This document shows, one piece after another, positions 8,720-18,801 of a stretch of DNA of 64,000 nt. This DNA is from Acetobacter garciniae. GTDB taxonomy: Bacteria > Pseudomonadota > Alphaproteobacteria > Acetobacterales > Acetobacteraceae. The notes under the pieces were generated by a model that worked only from the letters and a program-made list of their open reading frames with translations, had not been told where the DNA came from and did not search any database. Positions within the stretch are counted from its first letter, which is position 1. Every line of letters starts with the position of its first letter. A program made the translations under genes and the position numbers. The stretch spans positions 744,001-808,000 of the forward strand of contig NZ_JAFVMH010000001.1 of NCBI RefSeq assembly GCF_017377735.1. Reading direction: 5' to 3'.

Positions 8720-10081
8720 TCAGATCAGGCCTTGCACGGCTTTGACGACGTGCTGGGCATGCGGCAGGGCCAGTTTTTCAAGATTGGCGGCGAATGGCAT
8801 AGGCACGTCCACCCCTGCGACCCGGGCCGGAGGCGCGTCCAGCCAGTCGAAGGCATGTTCGATGACCTGCATGGCGACTTCCGCCCCGATGCCCGCGAAC
8901 GGCCAGCCCTCTTCCACGGTGACAAGGCGCGAGGTCTTTTTCACGCTTTCTACAATGGTGGCGGTATCGAGCGGGCGCAGGCTGCGCAGGTTGATGACCT
9001 CGGCCTCGATCCCCTGCTTCGCCAGTTCTTCCGCGGCTTCCAGCGCCGTGCTCACGGCAATGGAGAAGGCAACGATCGTCACGTCCTTGCCCGCGCGTTC
9101 GATCTTGGCCTTGCCGATCGGCAGGATGAAATCCTCATCGACTGGGCATGGGAACTTGTGACCGTACAGGATCTCGTTTTCGAGCACGATGACAGGGTTC
9201 GGATCGCGGATGGCCGCACGCAGCAGACCTTTCGCATCGGCCGAGGACCACGGCGCCACCACCTTCAGCCCCGGAACATGCGCATACCAGCTTGCGTAGC
9301 ACTGCGAATGCTGCGCGCCCACGCGTGAGGCCGGGCCGTTGGGGCCACGAAAGACAATGGGGCAGCCCATCTGCCCGCCGGACATGTACAGGGTCTTGGC
9401 GGCGGAGTTGATGATATGGTCGATGGCCTGCATGGCGAAGTTCATGGTCATGAACTCGACAACGGGTTTCAGCCCCGTCAGGGCGGCACCCACGGCCATG
9501 CCGGTAAAGCCGTGCTCGGTAATGGGCATGTCGATCACGCGCTGCGCGCCGAATTCCTGCAACAACCCTTGCGAGACCTTGTAGGCCCCCTGGTACTGCG
9601 CCACTTCCTCACCCAGCAGGAAAACATCGGCATCATGGCGCAGTTCGGCCGCCATGGCGTCGCGCAGGGCCTCGCGCACCGTAATGTCCTGCGTCTCGCC
9701 CCAGTCTTTCTCGGGCTCGGCCGTGGCAGGGGTGGTAGTCGCCACAGGGGCGGCCGGTGCGGTGTCGGACGCGGCAGCGGCCGCAGGCGCGGCGGCAGGG
9801 GTTGGTGCCGCGGTGGCCACGGTTTCGGGCACGCTTTCGCCTTCTGCCACAAGGACGGCGATGGGCGCGTTCACGGCAATCCCTTCCGTGCCTTCAGGCA
9901 CGAGGATACGGCCAAGAATGCCCTCATCCACGGCTTCGACTTCCATCGTCGCCTTATCAGTCTCGATTTCCGCCAGAACATCGCCGCCGGAGATCGTATC
10001 ACCCTCTTTTTTCAGCCAGCGTGCCAGCTTGCCCTCTGTCATGGTGGGAGAGAGGGCGGGCATCAGAATTTCAGTAGCCAT
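8720..10081 (-). CDS. pdhB: Pyruvate dehydrogenase E1 beta with N-terminal lipoyl domain
   Basis: A 453-residue E1-beta subunit. Residues 1-80 form a complete lipoyl domain (K43 in ETDKATME), joined by an Ala/Pro-rich linker (about 85-130) to the transketolase-like E1-beta domain that starts near [13 protein letters not shown]. That domain shows [14 protein letters not shown], with a conserved glutamate touching the thiamine diphosphate, and the GAQHSQ loop. E1-beta fusions to a lipoyl domain are known from alphaproteobacteria such as Zymomonas and Sinorhizobium, so the fusion is real and not an assembly artefact. The gap to pdhA is 6 bp. Having a lipoyl arm on E1 as well as E2 raises the number of swinging arms per complex; its functional value is inferred. 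Confidence 0.94.
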   Translation of the reverse strand: MATEILMPALSPTMTEGKLARWLKKEGDTISGGDVLAEIETDKATMEVEAVDEGILGRILVPEGTEGIAVNAPIAVLVAEGESVPETVATAAPTPAAAPAAAAASDTAPAAPVATTTPATAEPEKDWGETQDITVREALRDAMAAELRHDADVFLLGEEVAQYQGAYKVSQGLLQEFGAQRVIDMPITEHGFTGMAVGAALTGLKPVVEFMTMNFAMQAIDHIINSAAKTLYMSGGQMGCPIVFRGPNGPASRVGAQHSQCYASWYAHVPGLKVVAPWSSADAKGLLRAAIRDPNPVIVLENEILYGHKFPCPVDEDFILPIGKAKIERAGKDVTIVAFSIAVSTALEAAEELAKQGIEAEVINLRSLRPLDTATIVESVKKTSRLVTVEEGWPFAGIGAEVAMQVIEHAFDWLDAPPARVAGVDVPMPFAANLEKLALPHAQHVVKAVQGLI

Positions 10082-10087
10082 GATCGA

Positions 10088-11098
10088 TCAAGCCTCCAGA
10101 ACGACATCTGTATAAAGTTCAGAAGGATCCGGTTCGGGGCTTGTCTGTGCAAAATCCGCCGCGTCGTTGACGATCGCCTTTACCTTGACGTCCATGGCCT
10201 TCAGGGTTTCTTCGTCAACACCTGCATCGAGCAGAACATGTTTTACATGCTCGATCGGGTCGTGGTTCTTGCGCACTTCGTCCACTTCTTCACGGCTACG
10301 GTATTTGGCCGGGTCGGACATGGAATGACCACGGTAACGATAGGTCATCATTTCCAGCAGGTAAGGCCCCTTCCCTGCCCGGCAATGCGCCACGGCTTCG
10401 CACGCGGCCTCGTGCACGGCGGCAACATCCATGCCATCGACCCGCCGGCCGGGAATGCCCCAGGGTTCGCCATTCTTGTACAGTTCGTGGGCGGCGGAGG
10501 CGCGCTCGATGGAGGTGCCCATGCCGTAGCGGTTGTTCTCGATCACGAAAATACACGGCAGCTTGTGCAGGGCGGCCAGGTTGAAGCTTTCATAGACCTG
10601 GCCCTGGTTGGCAGCACCATCGCCAAAATACGCGACCGCGACTTCATCCGTGCCACGATATTTGTTGGCGAAGGCAAGGCCGATACCCAATGCGACCTGC
10701 GCGCCGACAATGCCATGCCCGCCGTAAAAGTTCTTCTCGCGCGAGAACATGTGCATGGACCCGCCCTTGCCATGGGAATAGCCGGTCGCACGTCCTGTCA
10801 GTTCGGCCATGACGCCGCGCGGGGTCATGCCCGCGACAAGCATCTGCCCGTGATCGCGGTACGACGTGATCAGCTTGTCACCTTCGCGCAGCCCCATCTG
10901 GATGCCGACGACCACCGCTTCCTGCCCTATGTAAAGGTGGCAGAAGCCGCCGATCAGGCTCATTCCGTACAACTGGCCCGCTTTTTCTTCAAAACGGCGG
11001 ATCAGCAGCATATCGTAATAGGCGCTCATAAACTGTTCGCGGGTGAGGGAAGGCCCGTTACTGCCAGTTTTTTCAACCTGTTTATCGGTTGTGTCCAT
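10088..11098 (-). CDS. pdhA: Pyruvate dehydrogenase E1 alpha
   Basis: A 336-residue subunit that, with PdhB, decarboxylates pyruvate using thiamine diphosphate. The ThDP/Mg2+ motif is complete: GDG at 159-161 and NN at 188-189 in FVIENNRYGMGT. The conserved GGHGIVGAQ segment precedes it. AAGGGA lies 7 bp before the ATG. It is the first gene of the pdh operon. The upstream gap 11099-11219 holds AT-rich DNA with likely -10 sequences near 11110-11125 and a small GCAGGA/TCCTGC hairpin near 11161-11178. The complex supplies acetyl-CoA in the cytoplasm. Confidence 0.94.
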   Translation of the reverse strand: MDTTDKQVEKTGSNGPSLTREQFMSAYYDMLLIRRFEEKAGQLYGMSLIGGFCHLYIGQEAVVVGIQMGLREGDKLITSYRDHGQMLVAGMTPRGVMAELTGRATGYSHGKGGSMHMFSREKNFYGGHGIVGAQVALGIGLAFANKYRGTDEVAVAYFGDGAANQGQVYESFNLAALHKLPCIFVIENNRYGMGTSIERASAAHELYKNGEPWGIPGRRVDGMDVAAVHEAACEAVAHCRAGKGPYLLEMMTYRYRGHSMSDPAKYRSREEVDEVRKNHDPIEHVKHVLLDAGVDEETLKAMDVKVKAIVNDAADFAQTSPEPDPSELYTDVVLEA

Positions 11099-11219
11099 GT
11101 ATGGATCCCTTACTATACATAGTCATGTAATGTGACAGCTCACTTTGCAATGGACAAGGCAGGAGTTTTATCCTGCTTTTATTGTGAAATGGATGAAGTC
11201 GGTTCTTGATGCCGCGCCT

Positions 11220-11696
11220 TTATCTGGCGTTATATTCTCCAGACTGTCCCCCGCTTTTGTGTAGCAGCCTGATGTTGTCGATGTGCATGCCGCGATCCAC
11301 CGCCTTGCACATATCGTACAAGGTTAGCGCTGCGACAGACACGGCCGTCAACGCCTCCATTTCCACACCGGTTGCGCCTGTTGTTGTAACAATCGCCGTT
11401 ATCGCGATTTTGTCATCGGCAGGGGCAAGGTCTACGCTCACGCTGCTCAGGCTGAGCGGGTGGCACAAAGGAATGAGATCGGCCGTTTTCTTTGCCGCCA
11501 TGATCCCCGCGATCCGCGCGGTGGCGATCACGTCGCCCTTGGGCAGGCTGCCCGACAGAATAAGCCCCAGCGTCTGGGCGGACATGGCCACGTCGCACGT
11601 GGCCACCGCCTTGCGCCGGGTCAGTGTCTTGGCGGAAATATCGACCATGCGTGCATGGCCTGCCGCGTCAAGATGGCTCAGCTTCGAGCCTGACAC
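11220..11696 (-). CDS. moaC: Cyclic pyranopterin monophosphate synthase
   Basis: A 158-residue enzyme of molybdenum cofactor synthesis that closes the cyclic phosphate ring of cPMP after MoaA. The family core is seen: [15 protein letters not shown] at the N-terminus, [18 protein letters not shown], and the LIPLCHPL and GVEMEAL motifs. The start is the GTG at 11696, 1 bp after the trpC stop, with GGGGCAGGG upstream; this gives the expected 158-160 residues, whereas the longer frame to 11732 lies inside trpC. moaC follows trpC in many alphaproteobacteria, usually with moeA next; here moeA is absent and pdhA follows instead. Confidence 0.9.
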   Translation of the reverse strand: MSGSKLSHLDAAGHARMVDISAKTLTRRKAVATCDVAMSAQTLGLILSGSLPKGDVIATARIAGIMAAKKTADLIPLCHPLSLSSVSVDLAPADDKIAITAIVTTTGATGVEMEALTAVSVAALTLYDMCKAVDRGMHIDNIRLLHKSGGQSGEYNAR

Positions 11697-11697
11697 G

Positions 11698-12558
11698 TCA
11701 GCCCTGCCCCAGAAGCTGCCGTGCCGCCTCACCCGGGTCGGGCTGGCGCAGCAGCGATTCCCCGACCAGGAAGCCGGTCACGCCAATGGCGGAAAGCTGT
11801 TCGACTTGGGCATGAGACTGAATGCCGCTTTCGGAAATAATGATCCGATCGGGCGGCACCAGCGGTGCCAGCGTGACGGTGGTCTGGATATCCGTCGCCA
11901 GGGTCTTGAGATTGCGGTTGTTGATGCCGATCAGCAGCGTATCGAGTGCCAGGGCGCGGTTCAACTCGTCCTCGTCATGAACTTCGACCAGCACGTCCAT
12001 GTCCAGGCCCTTGGCGTGGTCGACCAGTTCAAGCGCCATTTCGTCGGACAGGATGCTCATGATCAGCAGGATACAGTCGGCCCCGATCATGCGGCTTTCG
12101 TAAACCTGCCACGGATCGAGAATGAAGTCCTTGCGCAGCACCGGCAGCGAACAGGCCGCCCGGGCCGTGACCAGGTCGTCGTTGGAGCCATGAAAGCACG
12201 AGCTTTCGGTCAGCACGGAAAGACACGCCGCCCCGGCCTGTTCGTAATCGTAGGCGATCTTGGCCGGATCGTAATGTTCCTGCAGGATCCCCGCGGAAGG
12301 AGACGCCTTCTTGATCTCGGCAATCAGCCCCACGGCGCGGTCGGCCGCCTTTTCCTTCAGTGCGCGCCCGAAGCCGCGTGGCGGTTCCTTGTGCTCCTGC
12401 GCCTTGGCAATGATCTCCTTGAGCGGGAGCAGCGTGGAACGATGTTCGACTTCCAGTTTCGTCCGCGCGCATATGCGCGACAGAACGTCGGGCAGTTCGT
12501 CCGCCTTGCTGCCTGGCGTTGCGGCGCAGGACGCGACGGTGGAGGGTGTGTCGTTCAT
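11698..12558 (-). CDS. trpC: Indole-3-glycerol phosphate synthase
   Basis: A 286-residue TIM-barrel enzyme that makes indole-3-glycerol phosphate from the product of the PRA isomerase. Visible motifs include the [12 protein letters not shown] substrate-lysine segment, AACLSVLTE, the VLRKDFI strand, the GINNRNL phosphate-binding segment and ISESGI near the C-terminus. It is the monofunctional form; TrpF is not fused and not in the window. The start overlaps the trpD stop by 4 bp (ATGA) and moaC begins 1 bp after its stop, so trpD-trpC-moaC are read from one message. A slight C-terminal tail beyond the barrel is usual in this group. Confidence 0.94.
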   Translation of the reverse strand: MNDTPSTVASCAATPGSKADELPDVLSRICARTKLEVEHRSTLLPLKEIIAKAQEHKEPPRGFGRALKEKAADRAVGLIAEIKKASPSAGILQEHYDPAKIAYDYEQAGAACLSVLTESSCFHGSNDDLVTARAACSLPVLRKDFILDPWQVYESRMIGADCILLIMSILSDEMALELVDHAKGLDMDVLVEVHDEDELNRALALDTLLIGINNRNLKTLATDIQTTVTLAPLVPPDRIIISESGIQSHAQVEQLSAIGVTGFLVGESLLRQPDPGEAARQLLGQG

Positions 12559-13688
12559 GATGATCCTGTCATGTCTCGGGCGTGTGCGTCCGGCAAGGGC
12601 GAACGTAAACCGTTGAGCACCGCCAGGGCGGCACCATTGTCCAAGGAACGTGCGGCTTGGGCCACACAGTCTTTCAAAGCAGACGAATCAATGCGTCCGT
12701 CATGCAAAATTGTGGCCCGTCCGGCAACGTGCAAGGCGCAGGCGGCGTTCAACAGGACCGTATCGCGATAGGCCCCGGGCACGCCGCGCAACAGGTCCTC
12801 GAGCGCTTGGGCATTATGCTGCGCATTGCCTCCTTGTATGGCACAGATCGGCGCGTATGCAAGACCCGCCATTTCCGGTTCGATACAAAAACGAATAAGC
12901 CTGCCATTTTCCAGTGCTACGACATCCGTGGGGCCCGCCAGCGTGATCTCGTCTATGCCGCCATGGCCGTCTTTGGGTTGCCCGCAGACGGCCCACACAC
13001 ATTCCGAACCGAGCTGGCGCAGCACCTCTGCAATCGGGTAGAGCCATTGCGCTGAAAACACGCCCAGAAGCTGGCGCTTCACCCCGGCAGGATTGACCAG
13101 CGGGCCCACCAGGTTGAACAAGGTCGGCAGGCCCAGCGCCCGGCGAACGCCTGCTGCATGCCGCATGGCCGGGTGATGGTTGGGTGCGGCAAGAAAAATG
13201 GCGTTGCTGCTGCGCATCTGCCGGGCCAGTTCCCCCCCCTCGCCCGTCAGCGGCACGCCCAGGGCGGTCAGCACGTCCGACGCACCGGACAGGGACGACA
13301 CCGCCCGGTTGCCGTGTTTGGCGACAGGTACGCCAAGGGACGCCAGGACGAAGGCCACTGCGGTGGACACGTTGAGCGTGCCGTAATTATCCCCCCCCGT
13401 ACCGCAGATATCGATGGCGTCGGCCGGCATGTCGGGCACGGCATGCATGCGCTGCCGCAGTGCCGTGACCGCTCCCAAAAGCTCGTCCTGTGTTTCTCCC
13501 TTCACGCGCAGCGCCATCAGGAAGGCGGCTATACGCTCGGGGGCGATGGCGCCATCCATGATGACCCCGAAGGCCCGTTCGGCCTCGGCCGCGCTCAGGG
13601 ACTGGCGTTGCGCCAGTTTTTCCAGGATTTTGGAAAAAAAGCCGTTACCCGTATCCTGCCCGTCAACCTGCGCAACCGGGCTAGCCAT
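12555..13688 (-). CDS. trpD: Anthranilate phosphoribosyltransferase
   Basis: A 377-residue enzyme that joins anthranilate to PRPP. The PRPP-binding motif CGTGGDN and the following N-V-S-T segment lie about 85-97 residues in, and [15 protein letters not shown], the anthranilate-binding helix region, is present. The ATG at 13688 overlaps the trpG stop by 8 bp; the frame open further upstream to 13856 is only a shadow within trpG. Compared with the usual 340-350 residues there is a short N-terminal and C-terminal extension. It acts in the cytoplasm as a dimer; the window also supplies TrpE, TrpG and TrpC. Confidence 0.94.
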   Translation of the reverse strand: MASPVAQVDGQDTGNGFFSKILEKLAQRQSLSAAEAERAFGVIMDGAIAPERIAAFLMALRVKGETQDELLGAVTALRQRMHAVPDMPADAIDICGTGGDNYGTLNVSTAVAFVLASLGVPVAKHGNRAVSSLSGASDVLTALGVPLTGEGGELARQMRSSNAIFLAAPNHHPAMRHAAGVRRALGLPTLFNLVGPLVNPAGVKRQLLGVFSAQWLYPIAEVLRQLGSECVWAVCGQPKDGHGGIDEITLAGPTDVVALENGRLIRFCIEPEMAGLAYAPICAIQGGNAQHNAQALEDLLRGVPGAYRDTVLLNAACALHVAGRATILHDGRIDSSALKDCVAQAARSLDNGAALAVLNGLRSPLPDAHARDMTGSS

Positions 13689-14277
13689 GGGCTGGCTCGG
13701 CCTTGGTGGCTTGGGCAAGCTTGAGGAAATTGCGCAAAAGGTCATGCCCGTATTCGGAGGCAATGCTTTCGGGGTGAAACTGCACGCCCGAGATGGCGTA
13801 CTGGCGATGCCGCACCCCCATGATGACCCCGTCTTCGGTCCAGGCGGTGACTTCAAGCGCGGGGGGGATGCTTGCTGGTTCCAGCGTCAGGCTGTGATAG
13901 CGCGTGGCCTTGAAGGGGCTTGGAATGCCCGCGAATACATCCGTGCCCTCATGGAACACCGAACTGGTCTTGCCGTGGGTCGGCACAGGCGCGCGCACGA
14001 CGCTTGCGCCAAAAACCTGGCCGATGGCCTGGTGCCCCAGGCATACGCCAAGCAGGGGCACCTTGCCGGCGGCGGCGGTGATGAGGTCGCAGCAGATCCC
14101 GGCTTCGTTAGGGGAACACGGACCCGGAGACAGCACGATGGCGTCGGGCGCCATGGCCATGGCTTCATCCACGCTGAGCGCGTCGTTTCGCACAACACGG
14201 CACGGCTCGCCCAGTTCACCCAGATAGTGAACGAGGTTGAAGGTAAAGCTGTCGTAGTTGTCAATCAGAAGGATCAT
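13681..14277 (-). CDS. trpG: Anthranilate synthase glutaminase subunit
   Basis: A 198-residue class I glutamine amidotransferase that feeds ammonia to TrpE. The N-terminus [12 protein letters not shown] is typical. The nucleophile is C79 in [13 protein letters not shown], and the catalytic His/Glu pair is in [12 protein letters not shown] near residue 170. ATG 14277 is chosen on family start; the 57 extra in-frame codons upstream read through the gap to trpE. It may also serve para-aminobenzoate synthase (as PabA does), since no separate pabA is visible here; that is inference. A 61-bp gap separates it from trpE. Confidence 0.94.
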   Translation of the reverse strand: MILLIDNYDSFTFNLVHYLGELGEPCRVVRNDALSVDEAMAMAPDAIVLSPGPCSPNEAGICCDLITAAAGKVPLLGVCLGHQAIGQVFGASVVRAPVPTHGKTSSVFHEGTDVFAGIPSPFKATRYHSLTLEPASIPPALEVTAWTEDGVIMGVRHRQYAISGVQFHPESIASEYGHDLLRNFLKLAQATKAEPAHG

Positions 14278-14338
14278 AGCAAAAGAATGGTCCCATCCAG
14301 CGCGCTGGTCAAATAACGTGGGGAAAGGCCGGGTATTG

Positions 14339-15886
14339 CTACCCGCGACCGCCTGGTACCTGTTGCAGCGCGGCTTCGGCCGCCCGGAAGACCGCACGCG
14401 CCTTGTGCTGCGTTTCTTCATATTCCATCTGCGGAACACTGTCGGCAACCACGCCGCAACCGGCCTGCACGTGCATCATGCCATCTTTGACAACGGCCAT
14501 GCGCAGGCCGATGCAGGTATCCATATTCCCGTCCGCCCCGAAATAACCGATGCACCCGGCATAAGTTGCCCGCCGTGTCCGTTCGACCTCGTCTATGATC
14601 TCCATGGCGCGGATCTTGGGGGCCCCGGTCAGGGTTCCGGCGGGAAAGGCCGCGATCAGGGCGTCAAGCGCTTCCAGCCCGGGGCGGAGTGTTCCCTCCA
14701 CGTTGGAGGAAATATGCATGACATGGCTGAAACGCTCGATGACGAATTTTTCCGTCACCTTGACCGAACCCGGCACGCTGACACGGCCGACATCGTTGCG
14801 CCCAAGGTCTATGAGCATCAGGTGTTCGGCAATTTCCTTTTCGTCTGCAAGCAGGTCCTGCTCCAGTCGCTTGTCTTCCTCCGGGGTTTTTCCGCGCGGG
14901 CGCGTGCCAGCCAGGGGGCGCACCGTCATCCTGCCGTCCCGCAGGCGTACCAGGATTTCGGGCGAGGAGCCCACCAGCGAAAAGTCACCAAAGTCCAGGT
15001 GGAACAGGAACGGCGCCGGGTTGATCCGGCGCAGCGAACGGTAGAGTGCCAGCGAATGCAGGGGAAATGCCGTGGAAAAGCGCTGGCTGGGAACGACCTG
15101 GAAGGCATCCCCCGCCGCGATATAGTCCTGTATCCGCTCGACTACGGCACAGAATTCGGGCTGGCTGAAGGTGGATGTGGGTTCGGCGAAAGGCGCGATA
15201 TCAGAGGCTTGCTGCGCACAGACCGGCAGCGCGCCCGCAAGGCAGGTCCGCGCGCGTGCCAGCAGGGCATTCGCACGCTCCCAGGCCTGGGCGGCGTTGT
15301 CGCCGCTTGCAGGGCGGATGGGGGCTGCCAGCACAAGCTCATCCGTCACGCTGTCGAAAACCGCGAACAGGCCGGGCCGCATGAGCACGGCTTCGGGCAG
15401 GTTCAGGTCATCGGGCGGGGCGTCGGGCAGATATTCCATCTGCCGCACCATGTCGTAGCCCAGATAGCCGAACAGCCCCCCGATCATGGGCGGCAGGCCG
15501 GCTGGCAGGTCCATCTGCGTTTCACGCACCAGGCGACGCAGGTGCTCCAGCGGCTTGTCTTCAAGGAACTGGACGGGGGCGGCCTCACCCTCCGGGCCGT
15601 TCTGCAAGCTCAGTTGCCCGTTATGGCAGGTCCAGATCAGGTCCGGCTTGAGGGCGATAACCGAATAGCGCCCGCGCGAAATCCCGCCTTCCACGCTTTC
15701 CAGCAACAAGGTATGCCGCCCCGACGCACCATCCAGATGCGCCAGGCGGAGATAGGCCGAAACCGGTGTCAGCAGGTCTGCTGCTTCGACGGAAAAGACC
15801 ACGCAGGCGCGTCCGTCCTGCCAGGCCCGCTCACATGCCTCGCGCGAGGGGGATGCAAGAGCTTGGGCTGCCAGGGTGACGCTCAT
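14339..15886 (-). CDS. trpE: Anthranilate synthase component I
   Basis: A 515-residue chorismate-utilising enzyme that makes anthranilate with TrpG. The tryptophan-binding LLESVEGG motif, which serves feedback inhibition, lies about 60 residues in, and the C-terminal chorismate-binding domain contains the [31 protein letters not shown] and CGVVADS motifs. It overlaps the ppiD stop by 4 bp, so there is no room for a leader-peptide attenuator directly in front of it; regulation must come from a promoter upstream of ppiD, an internal promoter or feedback inhibition. The length is normal for alphaproteobacterial TrpE. Confidence 0.95.
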   Translation of the reverse strand: MSVTLAAQALASPSREACERAWQDGRACVVFSVEAADLLTPVSAYLRLAHLDGASGRHTLLLESVEGGISRGRYSVIALKPDLIWTCHNGQLSLQNGPEGEAAPVQFLEDKPLEHLRRLVRETQMDLPAGLPPMIGGLFGYLGYDMVRQMEYLPDAPPDDLNLPEAVLMRPGLFAVFDSVTDELVLAAPIRPASGDNAAQAWERANALLARARTCLAGALPVCAQQASDIAPFAEPTSTFSQPEFCAVVERIQDYIAAGDAFQVVPSQRFSTAFPLHSLALYRSLRRINPAPFLFHLDFGDFSLVGSSPEILVRLRDGRMTVRPLAGTRPRGKTPEEDKRLEQDLLADEKEIAEHLMLIDLGRNDVGRVSVPGSVKVTEKFVIERFSHVMHISSNVEGTLRPGLEALDALIAAFPAGTLTGAPKIRAMEIIDEVERTRRATYAGCIGYFGADGNMDTCIGLRMAVVKDGMMHVQAGCGVVADSVPQMEYEETQHKARAVFRAAEAALQQVPGGRG

Positions 15887-17799
15887 GGCGTGGTTTCTCC
15901 AAAACCTGCTGCTGAAAGGGCTGCCGAAAGCCCGGCTTCATTGATATGGGGCGGCACACGGGTGCTCAGCGCCTGGATATAGCTTGCGACAATATCCTCG
16001 CCGTCGGCCTGGGCCAGATCCTGGCGCAGTTTTTGCAATGCCTGGGCGGGGGCTGGCGGGTCAGGCGTGAAAACACGCGTGACGACGGCGACCAGAAAGC
16101 CGCTGTCATCCTCGGCCATGACCGCCTGCCCTGCCTTCATGCGCCCGAGGAACGCCATGAGTTCCGTCGGAATCGTCTTGTTGGGGAGGGCGAGCGAAAA
16201 TGTCGCATCGCGCGTGACCTGCGCTTCGGGCAGGGCGGACGCATCCAGGCTGCCTTTCGCCTTGGTTGCAACATACAGGCCGGTTGCGCGCTGGTTGGCC
16301 ACGCGCCGACGGCTTTCGGCCTGCCATGCCGCCAGCACGCTGGCCCGCGCCTGTTCGAAGGCGATCGGCTGCGACGGCGTGATATTGTCCACATCGACCG
16401 CGAACCAGCTATTGTCGGGTCCTTCGGTCAGGGTCGGGTTGGCCCCCTGCTTCTGCGCGAAGACCTGGCGGACCACGGCATCGCGCAGCGCACCGGATGC
16501 GGGCAGCGGGGCGGGTTCGCCCGTTGCGGTCAGGCCTTTGGCGTCCAGCGTGCCGGCGGCGGCGACCGCACCCAGCGTGTCGGGAATGGCGTTCAGGCCC
16601 TTGGCCGCAATGGCGTCCTGCAACTGGCGCTGGCGTTCCGCCACCACGGATGGCGCAACCGCCTTGCGGTATTCAGCCAGAATGTCCTTGCGGGCTTCCT
16701 CAAACGGGGTGATGCGCGCAGGCGTGACTTTCGTTACCCGGAATACCGCCCAGCCCGCCTCGGTTTTCAGCGGCGTGCTGACCTGATCGACCGGGGCCTG
16801 GAAGACCGCCGTGCGCAGCGCTTCCGAAGGAATTGCGGACGGGCGCATGCCGGGCATTTCAACCGCCGCCGCCCCTTTGGCCGCGGCCTGGGCCGCCTGC
16901 CAGTTCCCGTCATGCTGCCAGCTTGTGCTGACAGACTGGGCCTGTGCCTGGTCGGGGAAGGTGATTAGCTGGATATCGCGCGTTTCCGGCACGTTGTAGC
17001 GCGCATTCTGTTCGTCATACACGCGCTTGAGGCGCTGGTCGTCCAGCGTGATCGTATCGGCAACGGTGGCGGGGGACAGCACGACAATGCGGGCATGCCG
17101 CAGTTCGGGCGAGCGGAACAGCCACGGATGGTTGACGTAAAAGCGGCGCAGCACTGCATCGTCCGGGGCGTCGGGCGTGGGCTGGGCGGCAAAGGGCACG
17201 CGCACGAAGTCCACCGCGTGCGTCCGCGCGCCATAGGCCACAAGCCGCTGGAGCATGGTGGAGGACATGCTGCCCGACAGGGCCAGCGGTTGCAGCAGGG
17301 CGCGGCTTGTCAGGTCGTCGCGCACGATCTGCACCACGCGCTGTTCGGTAAGCCCCTGCTCGCGCAGGCGCTGGTTGAAGATGGAACGGTCGAACTGGCC
17401 GTTCGCGCCCTTGAAATACGGCAGGGCAAAAATTTCGTCGCGCACGGCTTCGTCCGGAACCACCACATTCATGGCGGTCGCGGCTTCAAGCAGTTCGTTC
17501 TGCCCCGTCAGGCGGTGGAGAATTTGCAGCGCCACCTGCCTGCGCATGACAGGTGAAAGCTGGGATGGATCGGCAACCCCCATCTGCTTGACAACGCCCG
17601 GCATTTCCGCCCGCAGGGCCGAAGCCAGCTCGGCCGAGGCAATCCGGTGCTGGCCCACGCGTGCGACAGTATCCGTCTCATCGCTCATGTAGCCGATGAC
17701 GTCGCCGACACCCCACCCCACAAAAGCCACGAAGACAACAATGGCGGTCACGCGGCCCAGCCACGATTCAACAAATACTCGACGCAGGTAGGAAATCAT
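15883..17799 (-). CDS. ppiD: PpiD/SurA-type periplasmic peptidyl-prolyl isomerase
   Basis: A 638-residue membrane-anchored folding factor. One N-terminal transmembrane helix (about residues 14-33) follows a short basic cytoplasmic segment; the rest is periplasmic. A SurA_N-like chaperone region runs to about 215, and a PpiC parvulin-like domain lies near 230-370. Such proteins assist outer-membrane and exported protein folding. ATG 17799 is chosen because the membrane anchor begins there. ppiD directly upstream of trpE is a conserved alphaproteobacterial arrangement. The gap 17800-18034 towards the divergent tpiA holds promoters for both but no gene. Confidence 0.9.
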   Translation of the reverse strand: MISYLRRVFVESWLGRVTAIVVFVAFVGWGVGDVIGYMSDETDTVARVGQHRIASAELASALRAEMPGVVKQMGVADPSQLSPVMRRQVALQILHRLTGQNELLEAATAMNVVVPDEAVRDEIFALPYFKGANGQFDRSIFNQRLREQGLTEQRVVQIVRDDLTSRALLQPLALSGSMSSTMLQRLVAYGARTHAVDFVRVPFAAQPTPDAPDDAVLRRFYVNHPWLFRSPELRHARIVVLSPATVADTITLDDQRLKRVYDEQNARYNVPETRDIQLITFPDQAQAQSVSTSWQHDGNWQAAQAAAKGAAAVEMPGMRPSAIPSEALRTAVFQAPVDQVSTPLKTEAGWAVFRVTKVTPARITPFEEARKDILAEYRKAVAPSVVAERQRQLQDAIAAKGLNAIPDTLGAVAAAGTLDAKGLTATGEPAPLPASGALRDAVVRQVFAQKQGANPTLTEGPDNSWFAVDVDNITPSQPIAFEQARASVLAAWQAESRRRVANQRATGLYVATKAKGSLDASALPEAQVTRDATFSLALPNKTIPTELMAFLGRMKAGQAVMAEDDSGFLVAVVTRVFTPDPPAPAQALQKLRQDLAQADGEDIVASYIQALSTRVPPHINEAGLSAALSAAGFGETTP

Positions 17800-18034
17800 C
17801 GATCCAGGGATCCGCAGCTTGTCAGAAACTATGCGATTATCATAATCAGGTGCGGCACCATAAGCGCAGGCGTGGGACTTGACCAGCCATAACAATGCCG
17901 GACAGGCCGCCGCTTGCGGGCACTCCTTTTACCGGGGTTGCTGCGTTTATGGTGAGGACCGAACATAACCGCTGGCCGGTACACGCCCCCGTTGGCATGT
18001 GCTCCGGGCCGTGGGTGAAGGTAAGGATAAGGGT

Positions 18035-18775
18035 ATGAGCAGGCAGATGATTGTCGGCAACTGGAAGATGAACGGCTTGCGCGAATCCTCGCGCGAACTG
18101 GTGGCGGCACTCCTGGCCGGAATGCCCAAGACCGGCCCCGATGTCGTGATCTGCCCGCCATTCACGCAACTGGCGCTGCTGGCCGACAGCCTGGCCTCTA
18201 CGTCCGTCGGCTTGGGTGCGCAGGACTGCCACCAGGACCCGTCCGGCGCGCATACGGGCGATATTTCTGCCCCCATGCTGAAGGAACTGGGCGTGTCCCA
18301 TGTCATTCTGGGGCATTCGGAACGCCGGCAGGAACATGGTGAACTGGATGAGACCGTGCGCGAAAAGGCGGTTGCCGCCGCCAAGGCCGGGCTGACCCCC
18401 ATCGTCTGTGTGGGCGAGACGAACGACCAGCGTGAAAATGGCGATTATACCGATACGCTGGGCTGGCAGATCAAGGGCTCCCTTCCCGACGGGTTTTGCG
18501 GAATCGTCGCCTACGAACCCATCTGGGCGATCGGGACCGGGCTTGCCGCGACCGAGGCGCAGATTGCTGAAACCATGACATTCCTGCGCCAGGAACTGGT
18601 CCGCCAGTTCGGAGAGGCTGGAAAAGCTATCAAAATCCTGTATGGAGGGTCCGTGAACGCCGATAACGCGGTTGCCATTCTTTCCATTCCCGAGGTGGCG
18701 GGGGCCTTGGTCGGTGGCGCCAGCCTGAAGGCGGATGCGTTTCTCTCCATAGTCGGCGCGGCTTCGGCTGGCTGA
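18035..18775 (+). CDS. tpiA: Triosephosphate isomerase
   Basis: A 246-residue glycolytic TIM-barrel enzyme that interconverts dihydroxyacetone phosphate and glyceraldehyde-3-phosphate. Catalytic residues are complete: K11 in GNWKMNG, H94 in GHSERR and E161 in AYEPIWAIGTG, with the phosphate-binding GGSV near the end. ATG 18035 (AAGGATAAGGG upstream) is chosen over an in-frame GTG at 17999. It heads tpiA-secG-pyrG-kdsA. Placement of tpiA next to secG and pyrG is common in bacteria. Besides glycolysis or gluconeogenesis it links the glycerol pathway (glpK, glpD at 55-59 kb) to central metabolism. Confidence 0.95.
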   Translation: MSRQMIVGNWKMNGLRESSRELVAALLAGMPKTGPDVVICPPFTQLALLADSLASTSVGLGAQDCHQDPSGAHTGDISAPMLKELGVSHVILGHSERRQEHGELDETVREKAVAAAKAGLTPIVCVGETNDQRENGDYTDTLGWQIKGSLPDGFCGIVAYEPIWAIGTGLAATEAQIAETMTFLRQELVRQFGEAGKAIKILYGGSVNADNAVAILSIPEVAGALVGGASLKADAFLSIVGAASAG

Positions 18776-18801
18776 TCTGCTGTACTGATCTGGAACCTGA
18801 C

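Noticed and set aside
9416..11122. A 568-codon open frame antisense to pdhA-pdhB
   Set aside because: It runs opposite two well-supported genes and shows low-complexity Gly/His/Arg composition without homology.
11161..11178. Hairpin GCAGGA/TCCTGC as terminator of moaC
   Set aside because: The T-run is on the plus strand, the wrong side for the minus-strand moaC transcript.
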